This document shows, one piece after another, positions 35,152-46,472 of a DNA stretch of 64,000 nucleotides. Location of the stretch: NCBI GenBank assembly GCA_013350335.1, contig CM023539.1:24235043-24299042 (forward strand), given 5' to 3'. The translations under genes and the position numbers were made by a program. This DNA comes from Chimonanthus salicifolius (Eukaryota; Streptophyta; Magnoliopsida; Laurales; Calycanthaceae). The notes beneath the pieces were generated by a model. It worked only from the letters and a program-made list of their open reading frames with translations, did not search any database and had not been told where the DNA came from. Positions within the stretch are counted from its first letter, which is position 1. Each line of letters starts with the position of its first letter.

Positions 35152-38100
35152 TGTAACAACCCAACCAGATCTTTCAGAATTTTTTAAGGGACTTTTGGAT
35201 TTCCATGTCAGATTGGGTGTTTTGGTAGTAGTGGAGAGAGTCTGGGCTCCGTGGTGGGCCCTGGTTCACCTGATTTCGAGCTTGGGAGTTCGGAGGGCAA
35301 TTTGGTAATTTTACTTATTAAATATTTCTTTCTTGTAAAAAATATTGAAAAATACATTTTTAAATTTTTTTTAATGAAAAATGTTGTTTTTCTTAGGTTT
35401 TGAAAACAAGAGTTTCTTTTTGTTCAAAAAAAAAAACCTTTGGTGAACCCAATCCCTAACTCTCCCCCTACACAAAATCTCTTTCGACTCTTTCAAAACC
35501 CTAACCTCCACCCTTCTCATCTCTTCTCTTTCAACCAAATCCCAAACCCTAGGACACCCTAGTCGGCCCTTCCTCTCTCTCTTTTATCTTATTCCCTCTC
35601 ATCTCTCCTTCAAACCCTAACTCCAACCCTCCCCATTGTAGCGCCTCCCTCGCCTTTTCTCTTTCTCCCGCTTGCCACAGCCATCACCACTTTTCTCTTA
35701 GCCTCGTCTCTTCTTCCTTTTCACTCGTGAAACCCTAATCCCTCTCTTCCAGCCTCCGCCCCAGGTTCTCTCTTTCTCTCCATTCCTTCTTCTTCACCTC
35801 CAACAGCTCACCTGCAGCCCGCCGCTGCAGTATGCATTCTCTTAGCTCCAGTTGCCGTTATGGCCCAGTTTTGCCTCTCCTTCATCCACGCGTCTTCCTA
35901 ACTTTCTCTCTAATCTTCTTCCTTTTCCTTCCTTTCTTTCCCTCCCATTTCTAGCTGATTACCCAAGCCTTGTTGTAGGCCCAAATGCAATCCAAACCCC
36001 ATTTAGCCCAGCTGAGATCCGAACCCTCGACCAAACTTTTAAGCCCAACTCCTTTAGCCCAGTCTGTCCTTGGCCAACTGTGCAAGCCCAGCTCGTGTGG
36101 GCACAGTCCAGTTCACCAGCAGACTCGACCCAGTTCTTGAGCCCGGCTAAGCCCAACCGACACAAGCCCATCTTTCGGCACAACACTCGACCCATGCCCA
36201 GTTGGGGCCCATTTTAGGCCCATTTAGGGCATGTTTTAGGATCATTTTTAGCCCATTTTCGGATCATCTTTGGACCATTTGCAAGCCTATTGTCAGCCAG
36301 TTTTGTGGGATCATCCCAGCTTCTCTGACCTGGAAGCCAATGCATCGCTTCCTTCAATCCTTCTACTTGTTTTTGTTGCCTGGATTTCGAAAACGCACAC
36401 AGGTGAGGGAACCTATCACCAATTTTAGCATCCACTATACGCATTACTTCTCTATTTAATGTGCGGCTATGGAACACAGCGAATGTGGGTCCCCTGATGT
36501 TATGAGACACTAGGCAAGGGAACTGTCGATACCATTATATGGCAGGGATCCTCATCTGGGTGTATTTGTACTCAATGCTCACGGAGGCACGTATGAATCC
36601 TTTATTTGATATTATGATCGATTGAGGGTGTGATAACATGTTTGGTTGGAGTGTGTGATAACCTATGATGTATGTGATTGATAGTTTACTTAACATGTTT
36701 TAGATTCGTATGCGGTAGATGATGTTGCCTAATATGCTCGGTTGGATTTTGTTTTGGTTAATAACATGTTGAGGTACCACTATGCGAGCATGTGATAGGT
36801 TATAACCATACGTGTAATGTCCTGGCCTTAAAAAAAATAAAAAATTATTAAAATATTAAGTTCGTACATAAGTCTGTGTCTGCACGAAATTAAACTTATT
36901 TCACATTCATCCTCTTCCAAACAGACAACCATTCTTCCCTAACAGCAAACCGTTGCTTCCTCTACCTTCCCTCTATTGATTTTCACCCAATAAAAGCTTT
37001 GGATTCAGATTTCCTACGCTTGGAGCGCCCCTTTACACTGTTTCTTTTCCTCCAAAGGTAAGATCTATGATCTTTCTCTTTCCATTTCTTCTTATTTGAT
37101 GAGATCTTAATGGGATGTGTTGAGAATGGAGTATGTTATGGATTTTAGGCCCTATTTGGAGAGGAATCCATGGAAGTAATTGGGGATCTTTGTTGAGGAA
37201 CCTTGTTTAGGTGTAGATATGAATTAAAATTAAGTTTTGACCCATGGGAAGGGAAGTAAATTGGTAAAAAATGTATATGCTAATTTTTGGAGATTATTCA
37301 TGGGAGGAGATTTTGGGATTACCCTTACATTGAAGAGATTAATCTGGATTAGGCGGAAATCTTAGATCTAGATTTGGGGGTTTTGTTTCTAAACTGTGCA
37401 TAGGCCTAATCCATGAACTAATAATGGTATATTCAGTTCTTTTGGCATGATTAGAGCCTTCAAACCCCGAACCTATTGAGGTACAAACCGAAGATCAAAC
37501 CGAGACATCGTAATTTTGAGGTGAGGATTGCTACACACATATTGTATGAATGCATGTATGCTATTTCAGTGATTTAGGAAATGTATTGTATTATTGACGT
37601 GTTTAATGCATGATAAATATGATAGATGTGCCCTATGCTATGTATGAGATGTAATAGATTCCTTATTATGTTATTTGTAGCATGTCTATTATGTTTTTAT
37701 GATGATAGAGAATTGTTATATTTGTTGGAGACCTTTGTGAAGGGATGAGATGATTTGTTGATATATTTATTGGGGTTTTTGTTGTGAAAAAGGGGGTGAT
37801 TTGGACTTAGAGTGATAAACCACAATGAGACGGATTGCATGAATTGCAAGGACTAATAATATGTGTAAATAAACCCGATGTGTCTATCTCAAGGTTGGTG
37901 TGTAGTCCGTATCCCTAAGATAACTCAATGTGATAATGATGTTAAATGTATGAAACATAATGGAATGTGCTATGTTGTCATTATTGTGAAATTATGATCA
38001 TGATGTGATTATGCCATATATGTTGCCCTTATAGTTGTGATTATGGTCCCTTGTGTTACTCACTGATGTATGCCCATGAGGTTATCTAGGATGTGAGTAT

Positions 38101-38404
38101 GGGATGTTGTATTTTTGGGCACGGTGAGATCGAGAATACTATTGTTGGGGATTAGACCCAAAGAGTATATAAGACTTGAGGATGTACCTCTCTCTAGTTT
38201 GGGCCCCACTAATAGTAATCTCCACTTCCTAAAAGAGATTGGTGTGACAAGATGATGGTTTTAGTTCAAAGTACACTATTGGAATGGTGACGTCAGCTAT
38301 GGGACATGGTCCTATTTTTTGTTGTCGTTGAGGAGTATCCCCTTACATAGTTCGAGTTGTAGGTCGCCCTCACGACTATTTTGTACAGTTGGTGTACAAT
38401 TTGC

Positions 38405-38775
38405 ACAGGGTCAGATACTTATGATCCTATGAGGTCGGTACTAACTTAATAAGACGCATTACGTAAGATTAGATACTCGTGAGCCTATGCGGGTGGTATT
38501 GATTTAGTAAGACGTGTTAGACGCAGGGTTGGATACCATTTACTAATTCGGTAATGGGGCCAACTTGGTAAGGCATTCATGTTTATGCGCAGGGCTAGAT
38601 ATGTGGACACTCCATGAGGGTGGTACTAGGTTAATAAGATGCAAAGGTTGGATGCAGAGTTAGACATTGCGCATATTTAAATAACGAGTTAGCTTTTTAA
38701 GGCACCTATGTTTGTGAGCAGGGTTTGGCATTACACCCTTTTTGGATGATATGTCAGCCTGATAAGGTGCAATTT
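38405..38775 (+). repeat. Degenerate tandem repeats, about 60-70 bp
   Basis: Five to six diverged units each carry GCAGGGTY(A/G)GATA, GGTGGTACT or similar, TTAATAAGACGC or TGGTAAGGC. They lie in the 3' half of the solo LTR. Confidence 0.6.
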
Positions 38776-39364
38776 TTAGATCACCTTGGTTTAGGACAGA
38801 AGGGATGTAGGGTAAGGTAGATTATCTGTATTGTATGAAGATCTCCCACTTTTTAAGTCGTGGCCTATGTCCCTCAAGGAATCATGATGTTTTGACAGCC
38901 TGTTCCTTAGAGGTGTCCTTAGGTGGACATTGTATTCGAGTTGATAAGATTGGTATCCTTGGGTGGACAGTGTGTCCACATTGATGAGATTGATAGTATG
39001 ACATGATAGCATAGCCTTATTTATATTCCACTTCATACATTATCATTATGTGGGTGCGTGTGTGTGTAGCATGCATATTTCCTCACTGAGTATTGTTTGT
39101 ACTCACGTCCTTGGAATTGTAGGTAATGTTGCACTAGATAGGTTCGAGGGGCCTCGAGGAAGAATTTAGTTATTATGTTGCTTTAGACACACCACATATT
39201 GAGTTGTTTATTTCATTTATTTGATTTAAGTTGGAGATGTTGATTTTACCATTTTATTCATTGAGGATTTGTTGTTATAAATTCTAGAAAATTGATAACT
39301 TTTATTATAGAGAATTTATATCCCCTTTTAGATATAAATGGTATTTGATTTCATTTATGATCTC

Positions 39365-41082
39365 TGTTAGTGCCCGGCTTTGCTGAGTCCCTAAGTTTGT
39401 CAATTCCATGACTCGGGAAGAAGCACTTGCTAGAAGTTTGAAGACTCAAGGTGATCAAGATTGAAGATCATGCTCCACTGGATTAAAGCTCATTGTTATG
39501 ACAATCACAAAATAGGTATTGACCATAGATGACTTTAGGTGGTACCCACACCTTTGGAGGACCATTCGTAGGCTAAGTTGAACAAATGATGAAATCATAA
39601 AAAGCCTAGAGAGGAAGCTTGACAATGAATTAGAAGAGAACTTGGAAACATTAATTAAGTTCTCTGTCAGCTCAAACAGTCGTTCTCACCGACCCCTAGG
39701 TGGAGACAGGATCGACCCATCGTAGTCAAACACTGCTCGGCTAGATTGATAAATGTTTTAAAACATTGAACTGTCAATCTAGATATGCCTCTAATCGAGA
39801 GTCTCGTATGCACCGACCCCTCGGTGATGAACTTAAGGACCCCTCGCTATCAACGATTCGTCGATGACATCTTATGAGTTTTGGAACTTAGAAGTCAAGT
39901 TGACTCTCGAGAAAACTGACATCTCAGTAATTCAAAAGCGATAGAGAATACCAGGACCGACACCTCGGTAAAGGGCGACAGGTCATTCTAGACAGGACAA
40001 GTTTCGGGACATGAAACTCTGTCTACATGTTGTTGCCCCAGATCGAGACCCTCGTTTGGACCGACCTCTCTGTGCCATGATTGTTGACCTATCAGTGACA
40101 CCGATCTCTAGACCGGGAATTAATTATGTTGTTGGGAGTGCATTTAATGTGCAACGGTGGAGTGGTTGAACGGTAATAAATATGAACACCGACCTATCGT
40201 TGCCCCCGACCTGTCGGTACTGGACAATTTGAAAAACTGTGTTGACTCCTCTATAAATATGAGAGTTGTGTGATCATTTAATCATATTCCTTGAACTGAA
40301 AAAAGTGGCACACTCTATGGAATGATCAACTCTCTTGTGCCTACACCTGATAATCAAATACAATCAATCTACTGATTGAGTCAGTGAAAGAGAGGATAAA
40401 AGAAAAAGATACAAACTAGGAAATATGTTGGTAGAACCAGTTTCCTAGTCACTCTGAAATTGTGATTGCTCAACGAGGGATACAAGGCAGAGCGTCGGGA
40501 TTAACTCGGGCACACATTGGGTGGATCTTTAAGAAGCACAAATCTTCTAGAAAGAGCTACAAGGCAAGTGCTTCTTGATTTTAATTTTATTTTAAAACTT
40601 TTTGTCCTATGAAAGTGGATTAAGGAGGCTTGGCTCCGGAACCACTATAAAAAATCTAGAGCATAGTTTCTAGGCACATGTGGTGGGTGGAATTTCCAGC
40701 TAATTCAAATAGGTGGAATTTCTAATTTACATGTGGTGGATGAAATTCCCAGCCGATTGAGTTAGGTGGAACTCCTACTCTAATTGTGAGGGTGTAAGTC
40801 CCACTTAATGAATTTGGGGATAGTTCAAGGTTGAGCTAGTCATAACTGTGGATGTAGGTGGGCTAATCGAACCACTATATATCTTGTGTTCTTGTGCTTG
40901 TGGTGTTAGAGCTAATTTCTTATGTAATCACATTTGCTAACACACACACTTGATTGTTATATATGCTGCATTTAATTAATCAATCAAGTAATTTTAAAAG
41001 GACCAACGATTTTTAGATTGACCTACTCACTCCCCCCTCATCTAGGGTAAATCGTGTTCTAGTATCAAAGGGAGAACTTTCA
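39365..41082 (+). mobile_element. Copia solo LTR, copy 2 (1718 bp)
   Basis: It starts TGTTAGTGCCCGGC and ends GGGAGAACTTTCA, flanked by ATCTC (39360-39364, 41083-41087). It is colinear with copy 1 at 12074: GAAGAAGCACTTG, GACCATAGATGAC, the ACCGACCCCTCGGT-type palindromes (39688, 39812, 39956, 40060, 40188), TATAAAT (40252) and TTGAGTGAGAGAG-like leader sequence. No internal coding. Confidence 0.87.
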
Positions 41083-41777
41083 ATCTCGTTGTTTCAGTTG
41101 TGAGCACGTGTGTTTCCCACTTGTGATATTCGAAAAGTAAAATTATTCTGCGTCACTGTGCCTATGTTGTGGGTTAGGGCATGACAATACGTTATTGTTT
41201 GGTGTGATTGATTGAAAATATGTTGAGATACCAATATGCGAACATGTGATAGATAGTGGTATGCGCATGATTATGATGTGATATTGTCTGTTCATAAAAT
41301 GTGTAGAGTTAATCGTACATGCATGTAGCTAGTATATGTGAGATGCAGGTGGGGCATGTGTACTAGGCTACATCAGGATTTAGAGACACCCCCACCCCCT
41401 AGTTTGTCGAGTAGCTATGGTTCGGATGTTACGTGGGATCGCGCCGTAGAAACATGGTCAGACTATGAGTTGCCCGGTGATATTTAGACTCGCCTATGGG
41501 AAAGGTGTGGTCCGGTTTGGACGTCGAGGTGCCCGGGAGTCCCATGAGGGACAAAGAGTATGGTTTAGACATCAGATCTATCTTGTGCTCTACGGACATG
41601 CCTGTGGGAGAGACGTGGTCTGGTTTGGTGGGCATGGTGCCTTGGAGTCCTAGGAGGGATAGGTTGAGAGGTAGTTGTGGTCTCCTCAGATAGGCCATTG
41701 GGTTGAGTGTTGGTTCACCCAAGGCAGTTTTAGAGGCCCCTACAGTCACGGTACCCGAGCGTGTGATGGATGAGGTA

Positions 41778-42690
41778 TCTCTGGATGACCGAGTGGGTTG
41801 ATGATGTTTCGCCCACTCATTAGTAGAGGGACAATGCTGTTAAAGATAGCTCCCGCTGGTATGGTTTATGTAACGACCCATCCCGCTAGTACAATATTGT
41901 CTGCTTTGGGCCCATACACACTGGCCCGCACGACTTTGCATTGGCGAGCCAACCCAATGTTGCTCCCAAAAGGCCTTGTGTTAGAAGGAAGAAGGCTACC
42001 ATTTATATACTAGGGAATTTCCAATTCAACTAGCAATGTGGGGATTTTTTTCTCCATAGGCACGGGGTATTACAATCTACCCCCCTTAAAGCAAGAGTCG
42101 TCCCCAGCTCTGCACACACAACACCTAAGCCTACACCCTCAGGCAGAGAGTTGAATCATTCTTTGATAACATTTATAACAACCCGTCCTGCTAGCACAAT
42201 ATTGTCCGCTTTGGGTTCACACACACGGGCTTGCACTGCTTTGCATTGGCGAGCAGACCCAATATTGCTCCCAAAAGGCCTTGTGCTAGAAGGAAGAAGG
42301 CTACAACTTATATACCTAGGAATTTCCAATGTGGGACTTTTTTTCTCCATAGGCACAGGGTATTACAGTTTATGATCCCCGAATGACCGAATGGGTTGAG
42401 GGTGTTTCACCCGCTCATTGTTCAAGAGATGGTGCAGTTGAGGACAGCTCCTACTAGTATGGTTTGTGATCCTCGGATGACCAAGTGGGTTAAGGGTGTT
42501 TCGTCCACTCATTGGTCAAGGGATGGTGCGGTTGAGGACAGCTCCTGCTGGTATGGTTTATGATCCCCGGACGACTGAGTGGGTTGAAGGTGTTTCTCCT
42601 ACTCATTGGTCAAGGGATGGTGCAGTTGAGGACAGCTCCCGCAGGTATGGTTTATAATCCTCAAATGACCGAGTGGATTGAGGGTATGTG
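41778..42690 (+). repeat. 92-bp tandem repeats in the 3' LTR (split by a TRIM)
   Basis: One unit precedes the TRIM at 41869 and about four follow it. The core is GATGACCGAGTGGGTTGA, then TTTCGCCCACTCATT, GTTGAGGACAGCTCC and TGGTATGGTTTATGATCC, as in the 5' LTR. Confidence 0.82.
41869..42367 (+). mobile_element. TRIM (terminal-repeat retrotransposon in miniature), 499 bp
   Basis: Two direct repeats, 41869-42074 (206 bp) and 42174-42367 (194 bp), both contain CTAGYACAATATTGTC.GC, TTTGCATTGGCGAGC and CCAAAAGGCCTTGTG. The first starts TGTAACGACCC and ends GGGGTATTACA; the second starts TATAACAACCC and ends AGGGTATTACA. The interior is 99 bp and starts ATCTACCCCCCTTAAAG. GTTTA flanks the element (41864-41868, 42368-42372). 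It is too small to encode anything. Confidence 0.85.
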
Positions 42691-43000
42691 TGTGTGTACC
42701 CTCTCACTGGGTATGTAGTACTCGCCCCTTGCCTTTCAACCTTTCAGGTGGCTCAATGAAAGCAGGACCCAGCAGGTCCCAAGACCAGGCCTAGGGGTGA
42801 CGGTCGGGGATTGCTTAGTGTAGTTACGGATAACTGTAACAAGTTCATTACACTGCTATGGTGGTTGGGATTGTGGCATGTTTACTCCCTATATTGTTAA
42901 TTCAAAAAAAAAAAAAAAAGGACCCGATATCCGTTCTTGAGAATCTAATGTGTTGTTTCTGAGATAACACGACCGTAATGGGACGGGATGTTACAAAAAC

Positions 43001-44734
43001 TGGTACAATTTATGTTGTGTTTGGAATGCAAATGCATGACAAGAATTTATATATATATAGCTTTATGGGCTTCACTTGGGCTCACATGAGAAGTTTGCCT
43101 TATATGGACACGTTATGGGTCGCAACGGTGTCTATAACGTGTTCACTAGGAAATGGTATATGCGCTAGTACACAGACTTATGCACTAGCCAATGGGTATA
43201 TGTGCTATCAAAACGGTCTATGCACTAGCGCATGTACCCATTAGTTAACGCACAAGTGCACTAGTTTATTACATTAAAAAAAAAAATTGATGGCCCCATT
43301 GGGAGAGAACCTTCATTTATTTCTCAAGACTTTATTTTTTTTTTCTTTTTTATTTGTTCTTTAGGAGATAAATATGATTTTCAAATGTTAGATCTTATGC
43401 ATTTGTAATTTTTTTAATGTGAATTATTACGCTAAGGTAAATGAAAAATTAAGGGTTTTTGAAAATAATTCAGTTTTTTTTATTTAATCATTCAATTTTA
43501 GGGGTAATGGATATGAGATTTTCTAGGTTACAGTTTTTCCATCCATTCACTAATTTAACTTCTTAAGTAATGATACTTTCAATTTACTCAACTCAATTCA
43601 TAATTTGATATTAATCGTAATTTCTTATTTTATTATATCAAGATCGACTCAACATACTCGGTATATGCAATTATGACACAGGACATCAGTTTTGAAGATA
43701 GAAACATCCAATATGTAAACACCTATACAAGTGCACCTTTGAGAGATGCATTATTTCATTTGTTATTCATTGTAATATGTATCATTCTTTATTTTATATT
43801 GTTTTTATTGTATCATTTCTTTTGCTCCATTTTCTATTCATTTCTTATCTCTCATTCTTGGATTCTAATTATTTTTACAATTCATTTCAAATTCATTTGT
43901 ACTTATTTTTATTCATGAAATTCATTTTAAAAATCAATTAAACACAAAAGGTCAACATTAAATGAATAAAATGATTAATCAGTGCTGAAAATTCCTTTAT
44001 TCATTTGATGAAAAGTCTAGTTAGAAAGTCTCTCTAAAAAAATGCTAGCCTTACTCCATTTGTTATGGTTGAGGAGCGATCATTCTATACTTTCTCAAAT
44101 TTTCAATTATGTAATAAGGATTAAAAAAAAACTCTTGAGTGCTTTTTTTCCTATTTGGATGCAACTTGTGTTTAGTTCAGCTTGCATTGGCCAATTCGGA
44201 ACTGAAAGTAAAGTTGTGTTGACCTTGGGCTAGGCTTTTACTGTTATTAAAAAGGGGCTTGATTTGAAATGAAGTTGGTCTCGAGTCTCACATTTCAAGG
44301 GTTCGACTAAACTCAAAAACTTATATTTGGACTAAAGCCCGATTAAACTTTGAAGGTCCATCGTATCAAATATATAATTTTATGTTACATATTAATTTTG
44401 AACAATCTATTACGATACTTTAATTACAAATATAATATTTTAATTTAAATAATTTAAAATTTTAGCTGTTCACTCAAAAAGAATTTGAAGTTCAACATTT
44501 TCTCATGCGCAAACAATTTTTTATCGTTTTTTTAAAGAAAGTCTATTAACTATACTAAGATAGCAATGAAAAAGAATAAAAGAAAAAAAGATAATTTAAG
44601 CAAGGAATTGAAAAACTGGAAGTTCATTTAGACCCTTATTTAGTTTTAAGAATTTGAGCCAAGTTAAAAATTGTTATTAGACTCTTTTAGAACGAAGCTA
44701 TATGTGAATCTATTACTGTAACATGTGTTATATA
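43001..44734. other. Host-like spacer, nothing recognised
   Basis: This continues the sequence interrupted at 10412. 43100-43260 has loosely repeated words (ATATGCGCTAGTAC, TATGCACTAGC, TATGTGCTATC). 43670-43920 is a run of T-rich hydrophobic frame without a domain. No gene is supported. Confidence 0.5.
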
Positions 44735-44742
44735 CTCTAAAT

Positions 44743-45117
44743 TAGGGCTGAAATTGGGTCGGATTTCTTAAAACCCAACCCGATCTGAGTCAATATGCAT
44801 AGAACTCAACTTGATTCGACTCGAGTTATTGACCCGAAATTCTTGACTCGACCCGGACCTGAATTCTAATCCGACTCAACTTGAATTCTGACCCAACCAG
44901 CATTCTGAATTCATTTTAGTCTAATTTTAGTCGAGTCGGGTCGTATTTAGTCCGACAAAATCGAGTTAGCTTGTTAATTTCTCAACCGGACCCAACCCAA
45001 ATTTTATATTGGATTTTTGTCTTGTCAACCCCACATGATCTGCTTGACTCGACTCACATGACCCAACCCACTTAATTTCTCAAGTCAAGTCAAAATCCAA
45101 CCGAAGTTTCACCCCTA
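44743..45117. mobile_element. hAT-type MITE (375 bp)
   Basis: The left end TAGGGCTGAAATTGGG and the inverse of the right end, TAGGGGTGAAACTTCGG, form inverted termini. CTCTAAAT flanks both sides perfectly (44735-44742, 45118-45125). The interior is a run of 'gacccgaa / actcgactcgag' words. Confidence 0.85.
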
Positions 45118-45314
45118 CTCTAAATTGATTTAAGATCCAATATCACATCAACGGCTGACATGTGAGACGAGATTTACTGTGTACTGGCCAAGTTTTAAAT
45201 TGACATGACCAAAAGCTACTCAACTACCTTTAATATAATACTAAAAATTAATACTTTAGAATAAATTTATTGCTGGAGAGGGTCTGGACCTTTTAGTCTC
45301 ACATGTATCACACC

Positions 45315-45678
45315 CGGGTGAAATGCTGGCCAATACAGTGCGTATCAGCTGAAATATCTCGAGATTTCAATGGCCAAGATATTTCGGTCGATACGCATAG
45401 GATTGGCTAGAGAAAGAAAAGTTCGGCTGATAAGGTTGATCTTGGTAGTTTTTATTTTTTATTTAAAAAAAAAATATCGGTGTGGGCTCGGTTGATATCT
45501 CGGCCGATATGGGGGAATATCGGCCGATATTTATATTTTTTTATTTTTTTTAAAAAAAAGCCTATTTTATTTTTTTTAATGAATTTTTTCAAAAAAAAAA
45601 CCATCGAGATTTTAAAAAAAATGAGGAGAGAGAAAAATCTCGGATGAAAATTCGGCTCTGCCGAATTTTCGACCCCTG
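45315..45678. mobile_element. hAT-type MITE (364 bp), TATCGGCCGATA type
   Basis: The left end CGGGTGAAATGCTGG and the inverse of the right end, CAGGGGTCGAAAATTCGG, lie between ATCACACC (45307-45314) and ATCACATC (45679-45686), an 8-bp TSD with one change. The interior contains TCGGCCGATATGGGGGAATA and similar palindromic words. Confidence 0.75.
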
Positions 45679-45686
45679 ATCACATC

Positions 45687-46464
45687 TCCAATCCTAGCCC
45701 ACATTGGGAACTCTAGCCCAAATTATTCCGATCAAAACTGAGTTCAATCATAATTTGACCTGAGTTGAACCCACTACCAATTGTAGACCTGATTATATAG
45801 AGGTTATTTTTTTATTTTCTTCTAATTTTTACTGTACTTTGAGTTGAATAAAATTAAATCGAGCAAAATATAATGCAACTTAATCTAAAGAGTCAATCTT
45901 AAAAAAAAAAATTATGGTCAATCCAACCTAGCCTAGTGCATATTACCTTCCCTGTTCTTGCTAATATTAGCACAATTTTAGATGATAGAGTCCATATTAA
46001 GAACTAAATAGGATGGATAAACTACTTATCATATTTCATCAGTCATCTTACTACTATATCGTTTTAATATAAAAGTTACTTCTCACCTCTTTTATATAAA
46101 AGAATTTTTTAATGTAACTGTAGAATGAATCTTAACTAAACAAGCAAAGTAAAAGAAATATTAATCTAAAAAATTTAAAAATAGAAAAAACTGTGAAATT
46201 TTTTAAAGATGAAAATATTTTTACCATGATCATCAAATAAGATAAGCAGTGTAATTGTAATTGGATTAGGATATTTGGTTATTTTTTAACTTTGACTACT
46301 TTAGCAAAAGTAGTATTGTGAAGGAATTTCTTCAGAGATATGCTGGAGGAGTCTTCATTGCAGATTTCATTCCACGTCTGAATGTCATTAAAAAAGTTTT
46401 AAAACCTAAAGTAGTACAATACAAATTTAGAGAATGTTCATCCTGAACAGAATTTGAACTTGAT
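45687..46464. other. Unassigned spacer
   Basis: AT-rich, with no coding or repeat structure that I can name. Confidence 0.45.
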
Positions 46465-46472
46465 ATCAAAAG

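Larger units (their letters stand above)
36813..41186 (+). mobile_element. Solo LTR of another gypsy-like family (about 2.65 kb net)
   Basis: It starts TGTAATGTCCTGGCC and ends GGGTTAGGGCATGACA, flanked by ATACG on both sides (36808-36812, 41187-41191). Removing it rejoins AACCATACG to TTATTGTTTGG, as in the 5' LTR at about 11983-11995. A TTTGTACTCACGTCC..GTAGGTAATG block near 39110 parallels the TACTCACCCC..CAGGTGA block at the 3' end of the giant LTR and supports plus orientation. It includes degenerate tandem repeats (38405-38775) and a copia solo LTR. Confidence 0.86.
10413..42995 (+). mobile_element. Giant nested Ty3/gypsy (chromovirus-like) retrotransposon
   Basis: The outer ends are TGTAATGACCCG (10413) and GGGACGGGATGTTACA (42995). 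AAAAC flanks both (10408-10412 and 42996-43000), so this is a single insertion event. It has a 5' LTR (10413-17807), a primer-binding site, a remnant leader/gag, a decayed RNase H-integrase region, a polypurine tract and a 3' LTR (35152-42995). With nested insertions removed each LTR is about 3.46 kb. The block 18780-33555 replaced most of gag, protease and RT, so the element lost those genes by deletion as well as insertion. It cannot encode its own mobility proteins. Confidence 0.88.
35152..42995 (+). repeat. 3' LTR of the giant gypsy element (with nested insertions)
   Basis: It starts TGTAACAACCCAACCAG and ends GGGACGGGATGTTACA. It is colinear with the 5' LTR: CT-rich leader with AAACCCTA motifs (35470-35740), GCCCA-rich part (35970-36300), AT-rich part, then 92-bp repeats. 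It contains a foreign solo LTR (36813-41186, itself split by a copia LTR) and a TRIM (41869-42367). Its divergence from the 5' LTR is visible throughout and much larger than that of the TR-GAG pair at 50699/53063, so this insertion is old. Confidence 0.86.
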
